From the NCBI GenBank assembly GCA_034521575.1, contig JAXHMJ010000001.1:124001-188000 (forward strand): a stretch of DNA of 64,000 bases, given 5' to 3'. Under the pieces are notes generated by a model. It did no database searches. It saw only the letters and a list, made by a program, of their open reading frames with translations, and was not told where the DNA came from. This stretch comes from a candidate division KSB1 bacterium (GTDB taxonomy: Bacteria; Zhuqueibacterota; Zhuqueibacteria; Residuimicrobiales; Krinioviventaceae). Every line of letters begins with the position of its first letter. Within the stretch, counting starts at the first letter, position 1. The position numbers were made by a program, and so were the translations under genes. Positions 25,759 to 34,895 of the stretch are shown here, one piece after another.

Positions 25759-26832
25759 ATGCGAATCCTTGATCGATATATTGCTTTAAAATTTGTAGGA
25801 ATTTTTGTTTTTGCTATTTTTGCGTTTCTGAGTATTTTTGTCATTGTTGACCTGATTGAGAATCTTGACGATTTTATCAAAAATGACGCGTCCACTCGGA
25901 TCACAGTGCTATATTATTTTTATTACTTGCCGTTTATTTTTGTTCTGATACTGCCGGTGACCTCACTGCTTTCGAGTCTTTTCAGCGTCGGTACGTTGGC
26001 CCGCCAAAATGAGATCGTAGCCATGAAAGCGGCCGGAATTTCGCTCTACCGAATTCTGGCCCCTTTGTTGATTCTTGGTATCCTGATCAGTGTTCTTTCG
26101 CTGGGTGTGGCCAATTATTTTTTACCCGGCGCCACGGAACGTCAAAATATGATCGAACGGGTTCATCTGAACAAGCGCAAGAACGTCAATCGTATCTCAA
26201 ATGTCTGGATCAAGGATGATTCCACAAATCGCATCAGCATGCGGTATTTTGATGTCATTGAGAATACAGGTAATGTGGTCAGCATCCGGAGATTTGAAGG
26301 ACGTGAATTGCGTTACAGGCTGGATGCCCGCAAAATTATCTGGAAAGATAGCGTTTGGGTCTTGTACAACGGATTTGAGCGTTATTTTCAGAAAGATCAG
26401 GAAACTGCAATTTCGTTTAACCGGAAAGTATTTGAAAAAACCACGCTCAGACCGGAAAATATAAAGCGCATGACGAAAAGTCCGGAAGCCATGTCCTATG
26501 CAGAGTTGAAAGCATTCATCCAGGAAGTCAAGCGCAATGGTGGAGATCCGGACCGCTGGCTTGTGGACTTGTATCTTAAACTTGCGCTGCCTTTTGCCAA
26601 TTTTATTATTATTCTTTTCGGGGCTCCGCTGTCCTCATCTCAAACGTACCGGAGCGGCAACGCCAAAGGATTCGGCATCAGTCTGGGAGTAACGTTTGTT
26701 TATTTCGGAATACTGAAAACCACCCAGGCGCTGGGTCATACCGGCGCTCTGCCTCCCGGACTTGCAGCGTGGTTTGCGAATATTGTTTTTGGCCTATTGG
26801 GTGGCTGGGTGTTGTTCAAGGCAAAAAAATAA
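25759..26832 (+). CDS. lptG: LPS export permease, LptF/LptG family
   Basis: 357 residues. The N-terminus MRILDRYIALKFVGIFVFAI and the six-helix layout with a periplasmic beta-jellyroll (about 140-250) are those of YjgP/YjgQ permeases that, with LptB, pull lipopolysaccharide from the inner membrane. LptF and LptG cannot be told apart firmly here; the SYAELKAFIQEVKRNGGDPDRW stretch favours LptG. It implies an LPS-bearing outer membrane. No second permease gene lies beside it. Confidence 0.88.
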   Translation: MRILDRYIALKFVGIFVFAIFAFLSIFVIVDLIENLDDFIKNDASTRITVLYYFYYLPFIFVLILPVTSLLSSLFSVGTLARQNEIVAMKAAGISLYRILAPLLILGILISVLSLGVANYFLPGATERQNMIERVHLNKRKNVNRISNVWIKDDSTNRISMRYFDVIENTGNVVSIRRFEGRELRYRLDARKIIWKDSVWVLYNGFERYFQKDQETAISFNRKVFEKTTLRPENIKRMTKSPEAMSYAELKAFIQEVKRNGGDPDRWLVDLYLKLALPFANFIIILFGAPLSSSQTYRSGNAKGFGISLGVTFVYFGILKTTQALGHTGALPPGLAAWFANIVFGLLGGWVLFKAKK

Positions 26833-27059
26833 AAGCGCCGGACTATTCCTGATGGGGGAAAGAGGTATACTGCCGCTAAAAGAAAATATGTATTGGTTGG
26901 ATCTTTCGCCCTCTACGAAAAAGCTCACGAATAATGAGGGACAGGATTGACCAATATTGTAACCGGGGTACACAAAATTGCACAGTAATGACACATCAGC
27001 CGGAAAAAAACAAAATGGATGATAATATTTTGTTTTTATCAAAAGACCTTTAATCGCTC
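26833..27059. other. Intergenic stretch, no gene seen
   Basis: Between lptG and the glycosidase-like gene. Short frames in it lack ribosome sites and homology-type motifs. The right end carries the promoter described at 27060. Confidence 0.5.
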
Positions 27060-27087
27060 TTGATTTTATACGATTGATATATATACA
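27060..27087 (+). promoter_or_regulatory. Candidate promoter of the secreted glycosidase gene
   Basis: TTGATT (27060-27065), 16-bp spacer, TATACA (27082-27087), about 120 bp upstream of the ATG at 27211. Spacing and boxes fit a sigma-70-type promoter. Confidence 0.45.
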
Positions 27088-27210
27088 GTTACTCGGAGTT
27101 AATTTTATTGTATGGATACGATATTTTTGGCGTTTTATAAATATTCTGGAAAGAATGGCAAAAAAATTGCTATATCTCTGTTGAACAATTTTAGCATGAG
27201 AGAGGTCCAT

Positions 27211-29781
27211 ATGCGTAGTAATGCCAAAACTATTTATATTTTATTAACAGGGTTATTTGTTTGGGCAACTGCAGGTGCAAATTCCCTTGAACAGAACAGC
27301 GATTATGTTTTGGAGATTGACGAGCCTCTTCTCGGGAGTCCGACTGCCGGGACTGTTAATGGCGGGGAATTTACTGATGAGGGTTGGAAAACGCTCTCAA
27401 GAAAAGATTATATAGAGTGGCAGATTCCCACATGTAACAAAGGTAAAGTTGAATTTGACGTTACTGGACTCTATGACAGCAATGATGTATTTCCCAATTT
27501 AAAATATTATAACGGAGAGTTGGTCGATGATGCCGATGTTCATTATACACTTTTTAATATGTGGGATTTGGATTCGGACCGGAGCTGGTTCGGCCAATAT
27601 GTAGATGGTATCCGAATGTGGCACAATCCCTACAAATGTATGGCGCATTTGTTCGGATTTGTAGAAGGTGATCGATGGAAGTGGAAACATGGTCGTTTCC
27701 GGCTCAATGTCAGCGCTTTTGAAAGTGGATATGATTCTGACCCGCATGCTTTTGAAACCGAATACGGACCGATCGAGTGGCAGCGTGAACGGGTTTTTCG
27801 TGTGAAACTGGTTTGGGGTGAAGGACACATGTATTATTACATCAATGATACGTTACAGGTCCATTGTGATTATAGTACATTTGGTGAAGAGTATGCACCG
27901 CCGGAACATATGTTGACTCTTGGATCCGCTGAACATGCAACCGGATTTTCAATGCAGGTGCCGCAGTTAATTACCTATTCCAATTTAAAGTTTTACCGCA
28001 GTGAAGATAAAGAACCGCCTCAGGTTGAATCGTTTACTCCGGGTGATGGTGAAAAAGATGTAGATTTGACCGCTTATATTGCACTGACTTTTAGTGAAAG
28101 TGTGAACATGCAATCCGTACAGAATTCTTTTTCTATCCAGCCCGCCGTTAATTTTAGTTCTGATATGACCGGAAATACATTCTATCTCCGGCTTGACGAA
28201 TTGCTGCAGCCTTCTACGACGTATACTGTAAATCTTTCAAATGGTGTGCAGGATAAATCCGGTAATACTCTGGCTGATCCCTTTACGGCCTCGTTTACCA
28301 CCCGGGCTGCTGATATTACAAAAGTGCCCCAATATGATGTTTTTGAATTGCCCCTGGTTGCTGCAAATACACCTAGCAATTCCTACACAGATTATACTCT
28401 GCATGCAGTTTTCACGGGTCCTTCACAAACCATAGAAATTGATGGATTTTGGGACGGCGGAAACATCTGGAAAGTCCGTATGGCCCCGACCGAAGTGGGA
28501 GTCTGGAGTTATACCATTACAGGGGATGATCCGAATTTCAACGTATCCGGTGCTTTTACCTGTGTTGATTCTGATAAAAAGGGATTTATTATCAAGAATC
28601 CCGCGAATCCGTATACGTTTTCATACAGCGATGGAACACCGTTTCTGTGGAAGGGTGAAACCAGCTGGCGTCTTTATACAAAGCTTTTACCTTACGAAGG
28701 CCGATTCAAGGAATACATACAGCTGCGGCATTCCCAGGGCTATAATGTGGTTCAAAGTATTGTGGTCAGTTATATCAATGGCGATGAATTCTGGGCCAAT
28801 GAGGGAGGAACGGCTTTTGAATTAACCAGCACCGGCAAGAATTATAACAAATTGAATCCTCAATATTATCAATGGATTGATCGAAGAATCAAGTACATGA
28901 ACGATTTGGGTATGGTGCCGGTTATATTTTTTACCTGGGCGCAGGAATATATGAAATTTACCAATGCCCAATTTAAACTGTTTGAAAAATATCTGGTATC
29001 CCGCTGGGCTGCCTACAATGTCATGTGGTGTATCTGCGGTGAATACAATGAAGCTTACAGTGAAGGAACCACAACGGCAAGTGAATGGAGTGACCATGGT
29101 CGGTATGTGTATGGACTCGACCCCTATGATCATATTATAACTTACCATCCGTCCGGCCGGGGATCATGCGCGGAATTTGGCGGCACGGAATGGTTGGGAT
29201 GTATCATGCATCAGACCGATGGTTCTGAACACAATAATGTCCTGAATGATAGGATTTATTCAAAGCCTGTGGTCAACGGTGAATATGCCTATCCCGGCTG
29301 GGATGAATATGGCAAATTGCGGGAAGGTGCTTGGGAAGTATTCACCGCCGGTGGTTTTTCAACTGCTGGTTTTTTTCGTACTTTTGCACCCGATAAAGGC
29401 GGGTGGGATCCGGAAGCTGATATGCAGGAGCAGCTGGAATATATGTATTATATTGAATTTGTAGAAAAGACCAGATGGTGGGAACTGCAACCGCATGATG
29501 AACTTGTCACCAATGCCATTTGTGCTGCAAATCCCGAAAAAGAATATGTCATTTACTCCCATGCAGGCGGCACCATTGAGGTTGATCTCTCAGCTGTATC
29601 CGGAACGACCCGATATCAATGGCTTAATCCCATAACAGGGGAATATAGTAATCCTGAAGACATATCAGGCGGAAACACGGTGTCGCTCACCGCTCCGTTT
29701 TCCGGGGAAGCTGTGCTGCATGTCGGAGATATTAAAGATTCAATGGCTCCGACTGCACCCAAGGGGTTGTCGGTTTATTAA
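27211..29781 (+). CDS. Secreted DUF4038/DUF5060 glycoside-hydrolase-like protein
   Basis: 856 residues from ATG 27211, which follows GAGAGG at proper distance and begins a clear signal peptide (MRSNAKTIYILLTGLFVWAT). Parts in order: an N-terminal beta-sandwich of carbohydrate-binding type (about 28-260), an SbsA-like Ig domain (about 270-360: PPQVESFTPGDGEKDVDLT), DUF5060 (about 370-455), a DUF4038 TIM barrel (about 460-750, FLWKGETSWRLYTKL onward), and a C-terminal beta domain (about 755-845). DUF4038 proteins include GH140-like enzymes acting on plant pectin side chains. The chain stops right after TAPKGLSVY, the usual first strand of an Fn3 domain, and has no sorting domain, so it seems cut short. 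An in-frame start at 27112 is rejected: no signal peptide. Confidence 0.85.
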   Translation: MRSNAKTIYILLTGLFVWATAGANSLEQNSDYVLEIDEPLLGSPTAGTVNGGEFTDEGWKTLSRKDYIEWQIPTCNKGKVEFDVTGLYDSNDVFPNLKYYNGELVDDADVHYTLFNMWDLDSDRSWFGQYVDGIRMWHNPYKCMAHLFGFVEGDRWKWKHGRFRLNVSAFESGYDSDPHAFETEYGPIEWQRERVFRVKLVWGEGHMYYYINDTLQVHCDYSTFGEEYAPPEHMLTLGSAEHATGFSMQVPQLITYSNLKFYRSEDKEPPQVESFTPGDGEKDVDLTAYIALTFSESVNMQSVQNSFSIQPAVNFSSDMTGNTFYLRLDELLQPSTTYTVNLSNGVQDKSGNTLADPFTASFTTRAADITKVPQYDVFELPLVAANTPSNSYTDYTLHAVFTGPSQTIEIDGFWDGGNIWKVRMAPTEVGVWSYTITGDDPNFNVSGAFTCVDSDKKGFIIKNPANPYTFSYSDGTPFLWKGETSWRLYTKLLPYEGRFKEYIQLRHSQGYNVVQSIVVSYINGDEFWANEGGTAFELTSTGKNYNKLNPQYYQWIDRRIKYMNDLGMVPVIFFTWAQEYMKFTNAQFKLFEKYLVSRWAAYNVMWCICGEYNEAYSEGTTTASEWSDHGRYVYGLDPYDHIITYHPSGRGSCAEFGGTEWLGCIMHQTDGSEHNNVLNDRIYSKPVVNGEYAYPGWDEYGKLREGAWEVFTAGGFSTAGFFRTFAPDKGGWDPEADMQEQLEYMYYIEFVEKTRWWELQPHDELVTNAICAANPEKEYVIYSHAGGTIEVDLSAVSGTTRYQWLNPITGEYSNPEDISGGNTVSLTAPFSGEAVLHVGDIKDSMAPTAPKGLSVY

Positions 29782-29830
29782 AAATCTGTAAACCGGGATG
29801 ATACATTTTTTTTCTTCTGTTATAAAATAT

Positions 29831-29868
29831 AGCATGCTGCTTTTAGTCAGCATGCTCAAGCTTTTTTT
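29831..29868 (+). terminator. Terminator after the glycosidase-like gene
   Basis: AGCATGCTG (29831-29839) and CAGCATGCT (29848-29856) form a 9-bp stem, then CAAGC and seven T. It separates the secreted enzyme from otsA. Confidence 0.75.
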
Positions 29869-29924
29869 CGGGATTTATTCCGGATATACTGATCTTGAAT
29901 CATTCAGAAAGGATAATGGAATTA

Positions 29925-31310
29925 ATGAATCGTATTCTCGTTGTTTCAAACAGGCTGCCTGTCAATATTTCAAAACGTAACGATAAACTTGAATTCATAC
30001 AAAGTGCCGGTGGATTGGCGACCGGAATGAGCGCCTTGCAGAAAACGTACGAGATGGTCTGGATTGGATGGCCGGGAATTACCCGCTACACAAAAGATGA
30101 AAAAAATGAAATCATCTCTAAACTGGGTGAAAATCAGCTCGTTCCTGTATTTTTGACTCAACAGCAGGTTGAACAGTATTATGATAATTTCAGCAATCGT
30201 ACCATTTGGCCTCTTTTTCATTATTTCACACAATACACCAATTATGAAGAGAGCAGCTGGGACGCGTATAAAAATGTGAACGAACTGTTCGCACGTCATG
30301 TTCTCGATCAATATCATGAAGGTGATATGATATGGATTCATGACTATCATCTTATGCTTGTTCCCGAGATGGTCCGTCGTGAACAGCCTGACGCATCCAT
30401 CGGCTATTTTTTACATATTCCGTTCCCTTCATTTGAGATTTTTCGTTATTTGCCCTGGAGAGATTCTGTGCTGAGAGGAATCATGGGAGCCGATTTGATT
30501 GGTTTTCACACATTTGATTATGCGCGGCATTTCAGCAGTTCCATCATGCGGTTGCAGGGTTTGGAGCATTATCTGGGACAGGTCTTTTATGACGAGCGAA
30601 TGGTGAGAATTGATACATTCCCCATGGGGATCAATTTTGAAAAATACGCCGGTGCGCCCGCAACCAAAGAAGTTAAAAAACAGGTCAAACACTATAAAAG
30701 TATTTGCAAGGAAAGCAAGGTCATCATATCCATTGACAGACTCGATTACTCTAAAGGCATATTACAGCGCCTGCATGCCTTTCATCAACTGCTGCATGAT
30801 GAACCGGATATCAAGGGCAAGGTCACATTGATTTTGCTTGTTGTACCCTCAAGGGATAAAGTCGATTCTTATCAAATCTTAAAGCAGGAAGTGGACGAAT
30901 TTGTAGGACGTATTAACGGTGAGCACGGCAGTATTTCCTGGACACCTATCAAGTATTTTTACCGTTCCCTGCCTTTTGAAAAGGTCAGTGCGCTTTATAG
31001 TATGGCTGATATATGCCTGGTCACTCCATTCCGGGACGGTATGAATCTGGTTGCCAAAGAGTTTGTTGCCAGTAAGGAAAAAGGAGATGGCGTACTTATA
31101 CTGAGTGAAATGGCGGGATCTGTTAATGAACTCAGCGAGGCCATTGTTATAAATCCAAATGACATTAAGGATATTGTGGTTGCCCTGCAAAGTGCGCTCA
31201 AAATGCCCAGGGATGAACAGCAAAACCGGATTCAGAGCATGCGCAATCGTCTCAAACGTTATGATATTTACAAATGGGCTGAAGATTATCGACAGGCTGG
31301 TCAATGTTAA
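29925..31310 (+). CDS. otsA: Trehalose-6-phosphate synthase
   Basis: 461 residues from ATG 29925 (MNRILVVSNRLPVNI; an AAAGGA lies 11 nt upstream, and in-frame ATGs at 29895 and 29916 are alternatives). GT20 family: SAGGLATGMSAL, WPLFHYF, VWIHDYHLML-like IWIHDYHLMLVP, GFHTFDYARHF, DRLDYSKGI, and the end RDGMNLVAKEFVA. It makes trehalose-6-phosphate from UDP-glucose and glucose-6-phosphate. The ending RYDIYKWAEDYRQAGQC looks like a shift of the linker that in fused enzymes continues into the phosphatase; see otsB. Confidence 0.93.
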   Translation: MNRILVVSNRLPVNISKRNDKLEFIQSAGGLATGMSALQKTYEMVWIGWPGITRYTKDEKNEIISKLGENQLVPVFLTQQQVEQYYDNFSNRTIWPLFHYFTQYTNYEESSWDAYKNVNELFARHVLDQYHEGDMIWIHDYHLMLVPEMVRREQPDASIGYFLHIPFPSFEIFRYLPWRDSVLRGIMGADLIGFHTFDYARHFSSSIMRLQGLEHYLGQVFYDERMVRIDTFPMGINFEKYAGAPATKEVKKQVKHYKSICKESKVIISIDRLDYSKGILQRLHAFHQLLHDEPDIKGKVTLILLVVPSRDKVDSYQILKQEVDEFVGRINGEHGSISWTPIKYFYRSLPFEKVSALYSMADICLVTPFRDGMNLVAKEFVASKEKGDGVLILSEMAGSVNELSEAIVINPNDIKDIVVALQSALKMPRDEQQNRIQSMRNRLKRYDIYKWAEDYRQAGQC

Positions 31311-32121
31311 ATCCCATCAAGATCATTCGCGTGTTAAATTGCTGCGTCCTGAGCTGCGCAATCGTTTGGTGCAGGATTATCAGAGTAAGAAAAAGCGCCT
31401 GATTCTATTGGATTATGACGGCACCCTCGTTCCCTTTGTTCCCAAGCCATCAAAAGCCAGACCGGATGATGAGCTTGTTGATATTTTGAAATTTCTGAAC
31501 GCCCAGGAAAATACCCGTGTCGTATTGATCAGCGGTCGTGACAAGGAGACGCTAGCAACCTGGATGCATGATATTGATATTGACCTCATCGCTGAACACG
31601 GTGCGTGGATAAAAGAACAGGGCGGAGACTGGAATACTCTGGAGCCTCACGCCCAGGACTGGAAAGATGAGGTGCGGCAGATACTGGAATCTTATGTAGA
31701 TCGGACTCCCGGCGCCTTTATCGAAGAGAAAACGTTTTCACTGGTGTGGCATTATCGGCGTTCCAGTATCGGATTGGGTGAAGTGCGTGCCCGCGAGCTC
31801 GCGGAAACGCTTGGGTATTTTACTCTGAATATGAATTTGCAGATACTGGAGGGCAGTAAAGTGATAGAGATCAAAAGCGCCGGCATCAACAAAGGACGGG
31901 CTGCAATGCATTTTCTCGAAAAAGATGAGTGGGACTTTGTCATGGCAATCGGAGATGACTGGACGGATGAAGATACATTCAAGGCGCTGCCGGAACATGC
32001 CTATTCCATCAAGGTCGGATTTGGCACTACGGTTGCCCGCCATAATGTTAAATCCTATAATGAAGTGCGTACGATTTTAAGGCAATTAAGGGAAAGAGAT
32101 GCTGATAAAGCCAATCATTGA
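31261..32121 (+). CDS. otsB: Trehalose-6-phosphate phosphatase (possibly C-terminal half of one fused protein)
   Basis: HAD-family phosphatase of about 265 residues with LLDYDGTLVPF (nucleophile Asp), VLISGRDKETL, AEHGAWIKE and AIGDDWTDEDTF. It turns trehalose-6-phosphate into trehalose. Its frame overlaps the end of otsA, has no good ribosome site, and IIDRLVNVKSHQDHSRVKLL reads as the normal linker of bifunctional TPS-TPP proteins. Loss of about two bases near 31285 would explain the split, so a single ~730-residue protein from 29925 to 32121 is likely. The start given is the nearest in-frame ATG. Confidence 0.85.
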   Translation: MIFTNGLKIIDRLVNVKSHQDHSRVKLLRPELRNRLVQDYQSKKKRLILLDYDGTLVPFVPKPSKARPDDELVDILKFLNAQENTRVVLISGRDKETLATWMHDIDIDLIAEHGAWIKEQGGDWNTLEPHAQDWKDEVRQILESYVDRTPGAFIEEKTFSLVWHYRRSSIGLGEVRARELAETLGYFTLNMNLQILEGSKVIEIKSAGINKGRAAMHFLEKDEWDFVMAIGDDWTDEDTFKALPEHAYSIKVGFGTTVARHNVKSYNEVRTILRQLRERDADKANH

Positions 32122-32275
32122 TGATCGGGAACTGTTGTGTTGTTCGTTCAATATGACAAAAGCGAGTCATGCTGATTTGCAGTCAGATGTGTTACAGTTT
32201 GCTGGTCTTTTTCTCTGATCACCCGGTTGATTAAAGATCGCAGGGGGTGACGGATAGAACGTGTCGGATTGATGA

Positions 32276-33060
32276 ATGAATTTGTTCAAGCATAAAAAAA
32301 CCGGAATTGTTTTTGGCGGCGGCGCCGCCCGCGGGTTTGCACATATTGGAGTTGTAAAGGTGCTGCAGGAAGCGCAATTAAAATTCGATTGCATTGTCGG
32401 CAATAGCGCCGGCAGCATTGTGGGAGCCCTGTATGCCAATGGAATGCACTGGAAAGAAATGTACGAGTTGGCTAAAACCATCAAACCCATTGATATCATC
32501 GGATTGAACATAAAATCTCCGGGATTGTTCAATTCAGAAAAAATAGAAAAACTGATCAAAAAGAATGTTCAGGCGACAAGACGTTCGAGGATCTGCGAAC
32601 CCCCTATCGTTGCGTGGCAGTAGACATCAAAACAGGAGAACTGGTGGTGCTTTCAAAGGGCGAGCTTGCTTTGGCCTTGCGCGCCAGCTGCAGTATCCCC
32701 GGTATTTTTACCCCCACCCCGGTGGATGATAAATTGCTGATCGATGGTGGTATTCTTGACAGTGTCCCGGGAAATATCGCCTATGACATGGGGGCCCGCT
32801 TCATCGTTGGAGTGAATTTAAATGCTGACCGTTCGCTGTTCAAACTACCCAAAACCGGGCCTGATACGGTTTTCACTGCCCTCAAGATTATTATGAATCA
32901 TAACACCCGGGTGGGCCTGCAGAACGCCAATGTTGTCATTGAACCTGATTTAAAGCGTATCGCTCATTACGATATCCGAAAACTGGACGAGCTTGTGGAA
33001 CTGGGAGAGCAGGCCGCCCGTCAGCGTATCAAATACATCAAACGTCGGGTAAAGACCTAG
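32276..33060 (+). CDS. Patatin-like phospholipase (RssA type), one frameshift
   Basis: About 260 residues over two frames. The first frame has the oxyanion loop FGGGAARGFAHIGVV and the nucleophile elbow IVGNSAGSIVG (Ser in GNSAG); the second has VAVDIKTGELVVLSKG, ALRASCSIPGIFTP and the catalytic Asp in LLIDGGILDSVP. The join falls near 32583, where GAC AAG ACG TTC GAG GAT CTG reads on as DKTFEDLRTPYRCVAVD. With the break repaired the length is normal for bacterial patatins, which are lipid acyl hydrolases. Its stop shares the palindrome CTAG (33057-33060) with the stop of the convergent next gene. Confidence 0.85.
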
Positions 33061-33893
33061 AACAGATTGTAACTCAGGCCCACCCCGATCATTTCCTTGA
33101 TCTGCCGTTTCGACGAGATGGTTTTATCATACAGCAGTTGCATATTCATGGTAAAATCAATATATTGGGTGAATTCAGCTGTGATTTCCATGTCCCATCT
33201 CACATCCGTTTCATCTATTCGATGCAAATTTGAGAAAATTTCGAGCTTGGATACGATTTTGCTGGTTTTTGTCATTTTCTTTTTCAAATCGATGACTGAT
33301 TCCAGGCCGTATTCGATTCTTGTTTTCTCGATTTTGCTGGTAGCCCGATCATCCGCAAACGGTTTTGCATGGTCGGACGTGATTGTCTGTTTGGAGGAAA
33401 ACCCCAGACGGGCTTTAAAGAGGTCCGAGGGATTATAGTTTAATCCGATGCTTTCACGGAAAAATGCCGGGTCGAAAAAGTTCGAACGCTCGGTTTTGCC
33501 ATTTGAATAATCGTATCCCGCTGCAAATTGCGTTTCACCGGTTGCAGATATGAATGGATTGACAATCGATGTCAGTTGCTGGGTATACACGGATTCCAAT
33601 TTGATTTCATCAACGGTTTTTCGCGCGCCCTGATCTCCGATTTTGCTTTTTCCATAACCGAGTTTGCCGGAATGAGACAGGTTATAAAGCTTATTTTTTT
33701 TGGTAAATTGAAAAGACAGTCCGGTCTGCCAGGCAAAGGCGTCTTCACCTCCCTGAACGTAATTGTCAAATTGCGATCGAGTCAGATTTAATGAAAGATT
33801 ACCTGCTTTTTCCCAGGCAAGGTTTGAATCCTGAGCAAATGCAAAACGGGTGACACAAAATATCATCAATATCGGAAGAATAAAGCGGTGCAT
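33057..33893 (-). CDS. DUF3078-like outer-membrane beta-barrel protein
   Basis: 278 residues from ATG 33893 (AAAGGA 7 nt before; signal peptide MHRFILPILMIFCVTRFAFA). The mature part starts WEKAGNLSLNLTRSQFDNYVQGGEDAFAW, the opening of DUF3078 proteins found in Bacteroidota and relatives, and goes on as amphipathic strands ending in Phe (VGLSYNLF), as expected for an outer-membrane barrel. Function unknown. An upstream ATG at 33944 would overlap the HAD gene and bury the signal peptide, so it is not used. Confidence 0.8.
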   Translation of the reverse strand: MHRFILPILMIFCVTRFAFAQDSNLAWEKAGNLSLNLTRSQFDNYVQGGEDAFAWQTGLSFQFTKKNKLYNLSHSGKLGYGKSKIGDQGARKTVDEIKLESVYTQQLTSIVNPFISATGETQFAAGYDYSNGKTERSNFFDPAFFRESIGLNYNPSDLFKARLGFSSKQTITSDHAKPFADDRATSKIEKTRIEYGLESVIDLKKKMTKTSKIVSKLEIFSNLHRIDETDVRWDMEITAEFTQYIDFTMNMQLLYDKTISSKRQIKEMIGVGLSYNLF

Positions 33894-33918
33894 TATGTCA
33901 TCCTTTCTTTTGACTTGA

Positions 33919-34599
33919 TTAGCCGAGGATTTCCAGTACATCAACTGTTGAACTCAGATCATCAAAAAGGAAATCCGGGTTATACGCCTGAAGGTCATTG
34001 CGTGTATAGCCTGCTGCGGCAACGGCAACCGAATTGACGCCATGCGGTTTTGTGCATTCAATATCCCGGGGCGTGTCTCCTATGATGTAAACATGTTCGG
34101 CAGCGATAGTCTTTTCCGTCCTGTTTTCAAAACGGGACACTGCGATGGGTACAAGTTCCGAACGGTCGTTAGAATCATCGGAAAACGCTCCAAAGGAAAA
34201 GTATGAATCTAAACTGAAATGACCAATTTTAATATATCCGCTGTCCTGCCAGTTCCCGGTGAGCAGACCCAGATAAATGTCCTGTCGATGTTTCAGTTCG
34301 GGTAAAAGATCTGTGATGCCCGGCATCACCCGTTTTTTCGCATTGGGCTTTTCAATTTCATGTCGCAGAATTTGAAAATACAGTTTTTTGTATTCTGACA
34401 TTGCCGCAGGATTTGGAGTTTGTTCTATTTTCTGGAACGCATCCTGTAAAATCAATTCATCGGTCCGGCCTGACAATGAAATGTTCGCAAGTATCTCTGC
34501 ATGCCCATACAATTCTTCAAAAGCGCGGTTCATCGCTCGTTTTCCGGCTCCGCCGCTGTCTATCAATGTACCGTCTATGTCAAATAACAATAATTTCAT
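33919..34599 (-). CDS. HAD-family phosphatase (phosphoglycolate-phosphatase-like)
   Basis: 226 residues from ATG 34599. HAD motifs: I LLLFDIDGTLIDSGGAG, II GLLTGN, III/IV HVYIIGDTPRDIE. The helical cap is between motifs I and II, as in Gph-type enzymes. Substrate uncertain. An AGAGG ribosome site sits 6 nt before the ATG; the GTG at 34605 would start inside it. The gene for a small zinc-ribbon protein lies 12 bp upstream on the same strand. Confidence 0.87.
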   Translation of the reverse strand: MKLLLFDIDGTLIDSGGAGKRAMNRAFEELYGHAEILANISLSGRTDELILQDAFQKIEQTPNPAAMSEYKKLYFQILRHEIEKPNAKKRVMPGITDLLPELKHRQDIYLGLLTGNWQDSGYIKIGHFSLDSYFSFGAFSDDSNDRSELVPIAVSRFENRTEKTIAAEHVYIIGDTPRDIECTKPHGVNSVAVAAAGYTRNDLQAYNPDFLFDDLSSTVDVLEILG

Positions 34600-34611
34600 G
34601 CTCACCTCTTT

Positions 34612-34776
34612 CTATATAATCCATTTTAAAAGTATCCAGATAAATAAAATCAGCATTCCCAGCGCGATCCATTTCAATGTGGATTTGGGCTGCGGGAATT
34701 CATAACCGCAAATAGGGCAGATTTCTTCCTGTTTTTCAATTTCTACTGCGCAGGAAGGGCATTCTTTTTTGGCCAT
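34612..34776 (-). CDS. 54-residue zinc-ribbon membrane protein
   Basis: Short frame starting MAKKECPSCAVEIEKQEEIC with CPSC...CPIC, a four-Cys zinc ribbon (Cys6, Cys9, Cys20, Cys23), followed by YEFPQPKSTLKW and a single membrane helix IALGMLILFIWILLKWII. This zinc-ribbon plus one-helix plan is common for small tail-anchored regulatory proteins. A GGAACGA lies before the ATG. It is transcribed with the HAD gene. Confidence 0.75.
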   Translation of the reverse strand: MAKKECPSCAVEIEKQEEICPICGYEFPQPKSTLKWIALGMLILFIWILLKWII

Positions 34777-34895
34777 TTCGTTCCTTTTTGTTTAAAGTTT
34801 AGCTAAAATTTGTATAAAAATCAAGACTGTTGTTAAAAGCCAGACATTGACAAAGGTCGGATTAATTGATATATTTTGATGGGCATATCTCCTGA

